Shown here piece after piece: positions 54,261 through 64,000 of a stretch of DNA of 64,000 nt (position 1 is the stretch's first letter; each line of letters opens with the position of its first letter). Origin of the DNA: Caecitellus pseudoparvulus (Eukaryota > Bigyra: Bicosoecida); contig CBFFRQ010000006.1 of assembly GCA_965644315.1 (NCBI GenBank), forward strand, positions 62,001 through 126,000. Direction: 5' to 3'. The position numbers and the translations under genes were made by a program. Under the pieces are notes generated by a model. That model was given only the letters and a program-made list of their open reading frames with translations. It made no database searches and was not told the origin of the DNA.

Positions 54261-56333
54261 TCAACCCATGCCTGGCAGGACGCTGTCTTTCACGCCCGTC
54301 ACACACCAGTTGCCCCGTTCCCACCACGCCTTGGTGACGGTGGCGCCAGGCGTCGCAGCCACAAGCTCTGCCAGCTCCCCCTCCACGTACACGTGGCAGT
54401 AGCGCTGGAACACCACTCTGTCCGCCTCGGTATCCACATTGCCACCCCACGCTTCCGCCATGCCCGCCACTGGGGCCTCCTGGCCGGGCTCTGGGCGTGG
54501 GCCCCCCGGAAAGGCAGGCGCTTGTGTCAAGTATGCGGTGCGGAACTTCCACGGCACCATGACGTCCTGGGCTTCGAAGGTGCGCTTGCTGTCAGCGCCC
54601 TGCTCCTTCGCCCACGCCTGAATCATGAACGTGCCGCCTGGGCGCAGCACACGCAGTACTTCAGCCACGGCAGCCGCCCGGCGCTCTGCTGTGGACAGGT
54701 GGTGTAGGACTGCGATAGAGATGGCGGCGTCAGCGGCGCCGCTGCGCAGCGGCACTGCCAAGCCGTCCGCCGTCAGCGCGTTCAGCCCGCGCTCCCCACA
54801 AATCGCCGTCAGGCCGGTGCTGATGTCAGCGCCAATGCAGGCCAGCTGTCCAGGTGGGTCTGTGACTGTGGGCACCATGTACTTCCCATTCCCGCAGCCC
54901 AGATCGAAGACGAGGGAGTGTGGCGGCAGACCCTGCAGAAAATCCCGCACTGACGGCCAGGGACTGTGGCGAGTGCCTGAGAAGTGCCGGGCGATGGCGT
55001 TGTACAGCTTGTGCACATGCTGTCGCTCGACATCTGGTCCTGTCGTGCCAGGGTCGGTGATGTCGGTTTCCGCAGCGCCTGCGGCGTCTGCACTGGCTGG
55101 CGCGCAGTGCGCAGTGGCTGCTCCGCAGTCCACGTGGAACGCAGTAGAGCTGACAGCCGGAGCAGGCCGCTGGCTTGCTGCTACACAGTGTGCTTCAGGA
55201 GTGCTGGAGCTGCCGTGCGCACTGGCAACTTGCGCCTTGAGGGCTGCTGAGAGCAGGACGTCGGGTGTGTCGTCAACGGGGGCGCTGGGCGTCTCAATCA
55301 CTCGGCGGAAGGTGATGGAGACACGGTGCCGCCGCGGCTGCAGCACGCCATCAACGCAGTCTGTCTTGCGCTTTGTGATGCCGTGGGTCCAGGCATACCG
55401 GGCCCGGCCCGTGATGACCATGGCTGAGGCGGGCGGCAGCAAGAGTCCGACGCAATCTGGGAGTGCTGACTCAGCCGGTGTGGCTTGGGGCAGTGCGCAA
55501 GGAACATCGCTACAGTCGGAACGCTCGAAATTCATGACGATGGGCGCGCCCAGTGACAGTGAGACGACTGTGCTGTCGAACACCTTGGGGTTGTCTAGGT
55601 GCCCCGCGATGCCTTGCCCAGGGGCATACGCATTCACGGTGCACTGGTCCAGAGGGTGCGGAATGAGGCCTGTGGCCCGCAGGCGCTGTGCAAGTGAAGT
55701 GATGAAGGGGGGGATGGGTGTGGGCGTCGCTGTCCAGTCCACTGCGCGGCGTGCGTAGTCGAAGCAGTAGCCGTAGTGCACGACCCGCCGGGCGAGGTTC
55801 CCCGAGTCACCTGCCCGCTCGGCAGAAATGCACTGCAGCAGCTGGTCATGCTCTTCGGCAGAGATGAAGTCGTACAGCATGTGCATGCCCTGGATGGGTG
55901 GGTGCTGCTTGGACGGTACGTTGGGAGGGCGTGGGCAGCGCTTGCCGCCGACCGCATCAGCTGGCATGGCTTCTGCGTTGAGAAAACGCCCCGCCTGCCC
56001 CGCTATGGGCGAGCGGTGCAATCGCACGGCCATGTCCTCTGCAGCCGACTCTTCCCCAGTGTACAGGATGAGCTCCCCACGGTGGGGCCTGAAGTGCAGG
56101 CGGGTCACATGTGGGGCGCTGTCACCAGTGGCAGCCAGGACCGAGGTGAGAAAGGGCGCGACTGCCTCATGGTCCCCCGCACCTTCGGAGCTGCAGGAAG
56201 CCACCAGTTCCCTGCATGCTTCGCCTGTCACCTCCATGCCAGAGAGCCCCTTCGTCAGCTTCTTTTGCCACGCCACTCGCACAGCATGCTCGGGTGATGC
56301 GTGCGGAAATTGCCCCGCTGAATCGGCTGCCAT
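54261..56333 (-). CDS. ALKBH8: ALKBH8-type AlkB dioxygenase fused to tRNA wobble-uridine methyltransferase
   Basis: The likely start is ATG 56333 (CAGAATGGC), giving 690 residues; an in-frame ATG at 56537 would add a low-complexity leader. Residues about 150-345 are an AlkB 2-oxoglutarate/Fe dioxygenase: the iron ligands are His245 and Asp247 (GHLDNP) and His317 (YAWTHGI), with the Arg pair in RRHRVSITFR for 2-oxoglutarate. Residues about 437-690 are a TRM9-like methyltransferase with the SAM motif VFDLGCGNGKY (475-485), then DGLAVPLRSGAADAAISIAV. Animal ALKBH8 makes mcm5U and its hydroxylated form at the tRNA wobble position, with TRMT112 as partner. The order here is the same, but the N-terminal RRM of the animal protein is not evident. 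The Ala-rich linker (350-430) is likely disordered. Confidence 0.9.
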   Translation of the reverse strand: MAADSAGQFPHASPEHAVRVAWQKKLTKGLSGMEVTGEACRELVASCSSEGAGDHEAVAPFLTSVLAATGDSAPHVTRLHFRPHRGELILYTGEESAAEDMAVRLHRSPIAGQAGRFLNAEAMPADAVGGKRCPRPPNVPSKQHPPIQGMHMLYDFISAEEHDQLLQCISAERAGDSGNLARRVVHYGYCFDYARRAVDWTATPTPIPPFITSLAQRLRATGLIPHPLDQCTVNAYAPGQGIAGHLDNPKVFDSTVVSLSLGAPIVMNFERSDCSDVPCALPQATPAESALPDCVGLLLPPASAMVITGRARYAWTHGITKRKTDCVDGVLQPRRHRVSITFRRVIETPSAPVDDTPDVLLSAALKAQVASAHGSSSTPEAHCVAASQRPAPAVSSTAFHVDCGAATAHCAPASADAAGAAETDITDPGTTGPDVERQHVHKLYNAIARHFSGTRHSPWPSVRDFLQGLPPHSLVFDLGCGNGKYMVPTVTDPPGQLACIGADISTGLTAICGERGLNALTADGLAVPLRSGAADAAISIAVLHHLSTAERRAAAVAEVLRVLRPGGTFMIQAWAKEQGADSKRTFEAQDVMVPWKFRTAYLTQAPAFPGGPRPEPGQEAPVAGMAEAWGGNVDTEADRVVFQRYCHVYVEGELAELVAATPGATVTKAWWERGNWCVTGVKDSVLPGMG

Positions 56334-56770
56334 TCTGCCCTGCGTGGGAGTGGGGAGTGAGAAAAGGCTGCAGCCACGTGGAGCAGAGAAAGGGGACACT
56401 ATTCTTGCTTGGCTCCCCCGCACTTCACGGCGCTGGCACCTCATTGGCCGGTGCCGGGCTTGGCAGCTTGAGGATTGTGTGCCAAAGTCTGGTTTTGGTT
56501 CACGGCTGCGGTTCGCGGTGGCAGATGCAGGGTGCATTGCCACCCGCCCTTCGACACTTCCCAATTCGGCTGCTGACTCTTCCACGTCCAAGTGCTTCAA
56601 CCCCACCCCCCATCTCCTCTGCTCTCCAGTGCCGTGGCTGCTTGGTGTCTAGCGGCGTTTCGTCGGAGTGTGGAGCGGCAACACGCCGGCCAGCGACCAA
56701 AAGCGTTGACTGTGCTTTGCGGCTGCAGAAGGTCCTGTGGCGCATCTTATCGTAGGAAGAATTGTGTGCC
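56334..56770. promoter_or_regulatory. Divergent promoter region between ALKBH8 and the SCCPDH-like gene
   Basis: 437 bases separate two divergent start codons and presumably hold both promoters and 5' untranslated regions. No specific element was recognised. Part of it is open on the minus strand in frame with ALKBH8 back to 56606, so that gene may start slightly upstream. Confidence 0.4.
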
Positions 56771-58435
56771 ATGGCTCGTCCCTTCGACCTCGTACTATTC
56801 GGTGCAACAGGGTTTACAGGTGCGTAGAGCTGCTTTGTCGACATCGCTGCCGTGTGCGCAGAGTAGCCCCCTCCCGCTGCACACAGGCCGGCTCGTGGCA
56901 AAGCAACTGTTGAAACACGGAGGCAAGCTCAAGGTAGGCTTCGCTGGCCGCAATGGGGCCAAGCTTGCCGCAGTGCTGGTGAGTGGGGGAGGGGCTTGGG
57001 GTCACGCGTGGGCGTCGAAATCCGCATTTGGCAGCTGCCCGTGCTTCAGGCACATGCGACGAGCGCACTGCCACACGGCGCTGTTTTCACGCAGGGCGAG
57101 CTTCCAGGAGGCAAGAAGGCGTCGGTGGTGCAGGCAGACGTGACTGACTCCGCATCTATCGAGGCCATGGTGCGGTCAACGCGGGTGCTCATCACGACGG
57201 TGGGCCCCTTTGACAAGTACGGCGAGTGTGTGGTGAAGGCGTGTGCTGAGGCAGGGACTGACTACGCTGACATCACAGGGGAGACCTGGTGGGTGGAGTG
57301 CATGCAGGCCAAGTACGCAGAGGCTGCGTCCAGCTCTGGCGCAGTGCTCGTGCCCATGTGCGGGGTTGACTCCGTTCCCTCTGACGTCACCGCCATGCTG
57401 GCAGCCCGACACGCCACACAGCAGTTGGGCACAGGCGTGTCAGTGGGCCACGCATACTTTACTGGCATGGGGGGCGTCTCAGGCGGCACCATTCACAGTC
57501 TCTTGGGCGCTCTTGAGGCGCCAGACAAGGGCAAGCTTGCCGCGCACCCGTGGGTGTGTGCGCGCATGGACCTGCCTGCACCCGCATCTTGTGCCCCCAC
57601 CACCGGCATCGGGGGGGGTGCGCGCCCCCCTGCCCGCACCGCTGCCACGCCCCCCGTTCGCGCCTCCCCCGCCTCGTTCCTGGCCCCCATGACGGAGATG
57701 CAGAGTGTCGCTGCAGACTTCCCCCTCTTCCCGGTCTGGGATGCCGAGGCTGGCGTGTACAAGGCCCCCTTCATCATGGCGCCTGTGAACACACGGGTGG
57801 TGCGGCGCTCTGCCGTGCTGCACGGCATGGCTGGCATTCCCTACAGCGTCGCCGTCACCCCCTCCTCCCCCCAAGCCCAGCCGTACCTGTACACAGAGCA
57901 CATGCCTTGTGCCAACTGGTTCCTCGCCCTGGGCATGTGCTGGTTGACGGCACTGGGCGGCCTGCTGCTGGCCTTCCCGCTCACCCGCTCTCTCCTCCTG
58001 CCCTTCCTCGCCTCACCTGGTCAGGGCCCATCCCCCAGCACCTTGCAGTCGGGCTGGCACCGTGTGGTGCATGTGGCCACTCCGACTGACCCAGACCAAC
58101 AGGACCAGCGCATCGTGGCAGCCATTCAAGGCGGTGAGCCTGGGTACACCGCCACCAGCGCCATGCTGGCCACCTGTGGCATCCTGCTGGCGACACAGCG
58201 AGACACGCTGCCTGCAACCCTCGTGCATGGGGGTGGGTTTCTGACGCCAGCTGCCGCCTTCGGCGTGGCCCTGCCTAAGGCACTGGCACAGCGGGGGGAT
58301 TTCGGCGTCTACGTGGACACAGTGCCACGGTCCGAGCTGCAGGCCAAGCTTGCTCCCCTACTCAGCTCAACCAAGCAGGCGCCAGGCGCAGAGCTGGTTG
58401 AGCCAGGCGTTGCCCGCGGGCAGGTCGAGTGGTGA
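56771..58435 (+). CDS. Saccharopine dehydrogenase-like oxidoreductase (SCCPDH family)
   Basis: Three exons, 56771-56819, 56887-56978 and 57095-58435, give 493 residues. Introns are 67 bases (donor GTGCGT, phase 1) and 116 bases (donor GTGAGT, phase 0). The N-terminus MARPFDLVLFGATGFTGR is an NAD(P)-binding Rossmann motif split by intron 1. Family blocks follow: VGPFDKYGECVVKACAEAG, YADITGETWW, CGVDSVPSDV, then APFIMAPVNTRVVRRSA. A hydrophobic segment near residues 315-345 (NWFLALGMCWLTALGGLLLA) could bind a membrane or lipid droplet, as in animal SCCPDH. The family is uncharacterised or poorly characterised enzymatically, so no substrate is given. A Pro/Ala-rich insertion near 57580-57700 may be an unrecognised in-frame intron. 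Confidence 0.85.
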
Positions 58436-58690
58436 TGCGAGCACGACTCTCGTGCAAAATGTAATGCCAGTGGGCGCCGAATGTGCCTGGTTGCCGTGCG
58501 TGCTTGCAGTCGCTGGGCCGCATTGCATAGCCTGTGCCGCAGCGCTGGCCAAGTTGGCAAGGCCCGTTGGAAGGCCAGCCACCACGCCGACGCCACTGCG
58601 GGGGCCTTTTTCTCAAAGCCGCGGGCAAGGTCATCCCACAGGCATCCAAGAATTCCCACACCCCAGTGTCCCACCAGCTTTGCACATTTT

Positions 58691-61600
58691 ATGGCGGGCC
58701 AGGCAGACGACGCGCTGCTCTCTGTGCGCACGGCGCTGCGGCATTTGAGCGAGGCCCAGGATGCCGCACAGAGCGAGGCCGCAGCAGAAGACTTGCTTGC
58801 CACGCTGAAAGTGCACTTGGCAGAGGAAGAATCGTTTGGTGCGCATATGGCTGCTTGCTTGTGCTTTTGAGCTCGCGGCGGCGCTTTCAAGGTCTTGTTC
58901 CCTTTCTCGAGCCGTTGCAGACCAAGTGCTGGCTCTGGTTCTGTCACCGGGAGCTGACAAGGGCTCCAGCAGTGTGCTGGAAGCCCTGCGCGCTGCCCAG
59001 GCACCGCATCTTGAGGCATCGTATGCAGCATGCCGGGGCCTCTTGTACTCAGCCCTGGAGAAGCTGATGGTAGCGGACGCAGCATTCAGCCCGTGGGCTG
59101 ATGACGTCGCCGCGGTGGTGCTGCGGGGCGCCATGCACGAGGAGAGCAGCAAACTGCGGGAAACAGCCTGCTCCCTCCTTCGCAACATCCTCACGCGCTT
59201 CCCAACCAGCCAAGTTGCAGTGGGGGAGGAGGCATACTCTGCGCTGTGGGCCCAGCTGCGAGACGGGCGATTTGCCAGTGCCCAAGGCCAGGCAGGGGAG
59301 GTGCTTGCGCTGCTGGGGGTCATTGTGCTGCGACAGGGGGACTGCACGACTGCAGGTGATGCAAAAGTGCTGTTGGCTCACTGCATCCACGCTTTGCAGC
59401 GCGAAATGGGCACCTCTTCAGGCGCTGCATCGGCATTCTCCACCACCCATGCCGGGCCACGCATGCAGGTCATTTGGGGAGCGTTTCACGCCACCACGTC
59501 CCTTCTCACTGCTCACCCGAGCCTAGTGTGTAAGACCACCGATGCAGGGGCTGCTGCTGCACAGAGTGTGTACACCCTTGCCTTCCAGCAGGGCACGACG
59601 CTGCCAGAGCACGTGAAGCGCTTCTCTGCATTGGAAGCCGCTGTCGAGCTTGTGAGGCGGCATGCGCGCCTCTTTAAGCACCTCTTGTGCTCCACAGACG
59701 GTCCACGATGCTGGGTGCGTCTGCTGCGGCTGGTGCACACGAAGCACAAGTATTTGGCGGCGGGGGCGCAGACGGCGGCTATGGCTGTCACAGAGGCCAT
59801 CGCTGATGCAAGTACAGCGCAGACTGAGGGCGACAGGCCACCACAAAGTGTCATTTCTGAAGTGTACAGGGCTTTATGTGCCAACCTGCTCTTGATGGTG
59901 CAGGGTCAGCCTGCCATTGCGCCAGGCGACGAAGGTTCCACAGTGCCAGCTGACTCGTGGCTGTACAAGCCCAGTGCTGACTTGAACTTGGCCCTGCACG
60001 GCATCGGCGCGCTGGCTCCACTCGTGGTCAGCATCGATGGCCCGGATGCTGCTGCATCCTTGGTGCCTGTGCTGCTCAAGGCAGCTGCTGGTGTGGGTGG
60101 TGAGTCAAGCAAGCCACGCCACGGCAGCACCAGGCACGGAATGGCAAGGACGCCCCACGTGAGCACAGCATGTGCTGCGCTACACGCGGCAGCTTGCCTC
60201 TTGTTCACCCTTCCAGAAAGGCACGTTGCAGCTGGTGTGTGGACGGAGGTCAGCACCTGTCTCCACAAGCTGACAGTGTTGTTCCCGACGCTGTTTTCTG
60301 TTGGACGCTCGCCGCGGCATGCGGTGGTGCAGGCGATCCTCATGAGCTTCCTTGCAGCCCGTGAGCATAGCGACGCACTGCTGTCTCTCTCTAAGGCATG
60401 GACGTCTAGTGTGCTTGCCGTGGCCAGCCATCCCGGCCACTTCGCCGCCGAGCTGAGCCGCTGCACTGGGCAAAGCACAGCTGCGGCGCCAACCTTCTCA
60501 CACCCCGTGACAGGGGAGCCTGAGACATCCCCAGCGTTCGAGTACGGTGTGCTCATCGCTGAAGTGGTGCATCCTTCTGCCTCCGGCAGCCTAGGCATTC
60601 TGAAAGCCACCTTGCGCAGGCTCGGGTGCCAGAGTACCTCTCAGGCAATGAAGGCTGTAGCCAAGACGGTCAGTGTGGCACTGTGCAGGGAGCTGCATGT
60701 GACACTGGCGGCGGTCAACCTCGGCGTGACTGTTGCTGAGGCACAGCAGGGGGCAGATCCAGATGCCGTGGAGGTGCTCCTTGCATCTGTCCGCACAAGT
60801 GGAATGGATGCTGCACTGCCGAAAACAGAAAGTGGAGCTGCTTCCAGCCACACAATTGTGCCTCTGAAACCAACAGACATGATTACCTTTGTTGGGCTTG
60901 CAGATTGCTTCTGCACGTTCCTTCCTATGGTGCCTGGCGCTCTGTGGGCTTCCGTCGCCACCGACCTCCTCAGCGTGGCTTGCCGCCAAGCCAGGCGCTT
61001 TCCCCACGTGGGTGGACTGTACACGCTGGTGTCCGCAATCGTGGCGACAAGCCACCAAGGGGGGGCATTTCAAGGCATGGCAGCGTCCGCTGCGTCTCAG
61101 GTTAGAAGTGCTTGCCGCGCAGTGGCCCAGCTCGCATCCGCCACAGCAGTGGCGTGCGCCTACCATGCCCCTTCACTTCAAGTGGCATCGGTTGGGTTCC
61201 TGCTTCGGCTTCCCCAGCCAGTGTTCGAAATTGCCGGGTCAGGCGCAGATAGCATTGCATCCATCAGGCTGTCGGCTTGCCTGGCAGCATTGCGGTTGGG
61301 GTTGTCAGCTGCAGGCCTCATGGGCCAAGCCGTCGCTTCCCTGCAGCGCTGGCAAGCTACAGACCCAGCGTCGTTATCTGCGCACCTGCCTGAGCTACTT
61401 CCGTTGTTGAAGCCGCTTGTTCTCAGCGAAGGGCAAGCAGGCCCCGGCATGGATGTGGCAGCCGTAGGTGATTCTACTTCACGTGGGCTCTCGTCTGGAG
61501 TGCAGCGAGCTCGCCGAACGGCAGCTGGGGCGCAGCTCGCGCAGCAATTTGACAAGCTGAAGGCTTCAATGGAGGATTCGTTGGTAAAGGCTTTTGGTCA

Positions 61601-64000
61601 GGGCATTTTGCTGGGTGGGGGATTGGCGGAACACAAAGCTCTCTTCCCGCGAGAAACCGACGCAGTGCTGGATGCCAGCAGTGCAGCGGCAGGGCTGGCT
61701 CACTTTACTGGACAAGACTCCACAAGCACAGCAGAGGCAACCCTGCAAGAGTTGAGGGTGTGCGTCTTTCACTTTCTTGGAATGCTGGGCTCTAGCGCAG
61801 GACTACTGGAGGGGGAGCTTCAAGCGGCAGCGGCAGATGCTGCGGCTTGGGGGGACTGCGCTGACCCAAGCAGCTCTCAAGCGCTAGAGTTCACTGTGAA
61901 CTTGGGATCCGAAGAGCTTCGCCTGCCCTTGGCGAGGCTGTTTCCCCAGGCTGTGGCGGCTGCGCAAGGGGCGCCCACACGCTCTGCTCGGGTTGCAGCG
62001 CTGGAGCTCGTTCACGCGATGTTTCTGTCCATGCTGGGGCAGATGGCACATCACTCTGGCTCAATGGCCTTTCCTGATACATGGACACGCACACTTTCTC
62101 GCGTGACGTCTCATGTGGTAGAATTCGCAGCCTCAGGGGAGCGCGTGGCTTGCCAGCTCTTTGAGCCGCTCCTGCAGCAGCAGGCAGCATTTCTTGCCCA
62201 TGCATGGGGCAAAGAGACCCGGTGGAGGTCAGCTGGGAAGGACTTTCTGGACCTGCTTCTAGGCTTGTCCAAGGCGAAGGACCCGCGGGTCCAGCAGGTC
62301 GTGGCTGCCGCAATGGCGCAGGCGGTCAGGTGGGGCATCAAGTCGACGACTGAACAGGCGCTGGAGCAGGGCCTGTCTGGCAGGCAGTCGGGGTCCACAC
62401 CCTTTGCCTTGGCTGCTGTGCAATGCCTCGTCGCAGCGGCAGAGCACCCCCTGCCACAGTGCAGATTGGTAGGGGCAAATGCTTTTGCACAGTGCTACTG
62501 CGTGTTTGGCAAGGAAATCCCCCTCGCACTGAAGTTCTCCGTACCCCTGGCGCGGTCGTTCCTTGCAGCGTGCATTGCTGAGCCCCGACATACCACTGCA
62601 ATAGCATCCGACGAGGTCCACGCTGCTGTGTCGACTGCCCTGTCACGACTGAAGCGAATCCTGGTTGAGTATGCGCCATCCTTGCAGGAGGAATCGACGG
62701 AGCTGCTTGAGTTCTGCTGCCAACTTCTGAGCCACGAACAGTCAGCTGTGCGAACGCAGGCTATCCGCATGCTAGATGCACTTGAACCGGAGGTGCACAG
62801 AAAGCCAGCTCTTTTCCAAACTGCGGGTCGTTCAACGCCGCGGGGTGAAGCCAGCTGCAGAGTGTTTGTGGAAGCATTCGAGCGGGGCGCCTTTGCTGGC
62901 CCCTTTGCTTTGAAGTGTTTGAGCTGGGCACCAGCCGTGTCATCGGAGTTCCAGTTGGGTATTTTCCGTGCTGAATCCAAGGCATGGCCCGTCTCCGATT
63001 TGCGCAGTCTTGTCACGGCAGCGTCCAGCGCTTTGCACTGCTTCGCGCTGGCTCTGCGGCGAAAATGGCTCACAGTGCATGAGATCCTGGACCTGGCCAC
63101 GCGCGTCGAAGAGGGAGGAGCTGCTGCGAGCAGTCCTTCCCGCACTACTTCGAGGCTGCTCCCAGTGATCTCGTCACTCCTACACGTCCAAGCCCCTTCG
63201 CGCTGCTCACAACCAGGCAGTCCTGAGTCTTCCCAGCGACTTGTTGCCAGGCTGTACTTTTACATTTGCCAGCTCCTGCAGGAGGCCCTACAAGGTCCCG
63301 ATCATAGCACGCTGTTTGTCGCCCAGGAGCTGGAAAGTTGCGGTTTCCTCTCGGCAGCCCTCGTGCGGGACTTGCTCCTTGTGGCGGCGATGCCTGAGGT
63401 CGTGGGTGCGGATTGCCTGGACCCGCTGGCCAGGAAACGCATGCCAGGCGAGGTTCGCTGTGTGCTGGAACTTCTAAGCAGTGCTGGAATGTCTAGCCTG
63501 TTGTCTCAGGGACTACACCAAGCCAGTTCTTTGGCTGCTGCACACTTTGCACAGGAGCTGCCTTCAAGCATGTGCATGGCGCCTGTTCTTGAGGTCTACT
63601 TTGACGCTGGTTTAGGCGATCTCGTCAAGGATCAGGCGCCCTTACTTCTCAGCGGGGCAGGGTCTGCAGAGGCCGCCTTGCTTGCAGCTTGTGTGCAGTA
63701 CATTACAAGTCAGACCGAGCCCCGCCAGGGCCCGGCCCACTCTGCCCTGAAGTGCAGTCTGCTCTTGGGCTGCCCACTGATCGACGAGGGGACTCCTGAA
63801 GGCTCGTGCTCTTCTTTATTGGGGGCATTGCTGAGCACCAGCCCAGCAGGGGTGGGTGAAGTTGGTGCTTGTACAAGGGGGGGTCTCATGCGGGCATTTG
63901 CCGCTGACTCGCGCGAGTGCTACTCTGCCTTGTGCTCGGAGAAGCACCTCCCAAGCGTGACCGCTGCGCTGCGAGCTGTGTACTCGGCAGGTTGGCGCAC
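58691..64000 (+). CDS. PRKDC: DNA-dependent protein kinase catalytic subunit (DNA-PKcs), N-terminal part, runs off the right edge
   Basis: Exon 1 (58691-58838, MAGQADDALLSVRTALRHL) is followed by an 82-base intron (donor GTGCGC, acceptor TTGCAG). Exon 2 then stays open from 58921 to the right edge; the join reads EEESF-D-QVLALVLSPGADKG. About 1740 residues are visible, all HEAT-type helical repeats. Assignment rests on block similarity to the circular cradle of DNA-PKcs: RVAALELVHAMFLSMLGQM, then CQLFEPLLQQQAAFLAHAW, then VAAAMAQAVRWGIKSTTEQ, in the same order and spacing as in animal DNA-PKcs. In other eukaryotes it binds Ku at DNA ends and drives non-homologous end joining in the nucleus. 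The FAT and kinase domains would lie beyond the window. Other PIKK solenoids are less likely because of these blocks. Confidence 0.8.

Overview
The window is nuclear DNA from a GC-rich, gene-dense, flagellated unicellular eukaryote. Genes lie on both strands, sometimes tail to tail with touching stop codons. Coding regions are mostly long single exons, and the introns that can be placed are short (about 60 to 140 bases) and sit close to start codons. Most use a G|GTGCGT-type donor and a pyrimidine-rich ...CAG acceptor. A sperm-tail PG-rich protein and a protein with RLYxDA/FxP repeats suggest a cilium or flagellum. No ribosomal, tRNA, CRISPR, transposase or plastid gene was recognised. The species cannot be named from sequence alone.

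Layout, left to right. 1-2642 (-): 3' part of an unrecognised helical protein that runs off the left edge, with likely 5' exons up to about 3362. 3725-5872 (-): unrecognised protein with a mitochondrial-looking N-terminus. 6424-11736 (+): a 1770-residue protein whose WD40 propeller is split by eight Mind-bomb/KEG-type SH3 repeats. 11914-12981 (-): sperm-tail PG-rich repeat protein. 13441-14501 (+): GET4. 14498-16093 (-): secreted PDZ-like plus PA-domain protein, sharing stop-codon bases with GET4. 16384-17173 (-): myristoylated calcineurin B-like EF-hand protein. 18304-38863 (+): a 6822-residue surface receptor with 72 FG-GAP units in twelve modules, a Ser/Thr/Pro stalk, beta-sandwich domains, a Cys-rich region and a multi-pass C-terminus. 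38941-42411 (-): RLYxDA/FxP repeat protein. 43075-44091 (+): FSH1/OVCA2 serine hydrolase. 44560-44953 (+): 107-residue protein. 45433-45754 (-): 82-residue mitochondrial single-pass protein. 46302-52472 (-): tiny-macrocysts-like multi-pass PAS protein. 52855-54099 (-): cysteine synthase of the fungal mitochondrial type. 54261-56333 (-): ALKBH8-type tRNA dioxygenase/methyltransferase. 56771-58435 (+): saccharopine-dehydrogenase-like oxidoreductase. 58691 to the right edge (+): N-terminal part of DNA-PKcs.

These genes do not form a pathway. They are a typical eukaryotic mixture of housekeeping functions (GET4, cysteine synthase, ALKBH8, DNA-PKcs) and lineage-specific multidomain proteins. The most unusual objects are the regular 12 x 6 FG-GAP receptor and the WD40 propeller split by SH3 repeats. 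Exon joins were made by eye from reading frame, GT-AG sites and protein continuity, with no transcript evidence.
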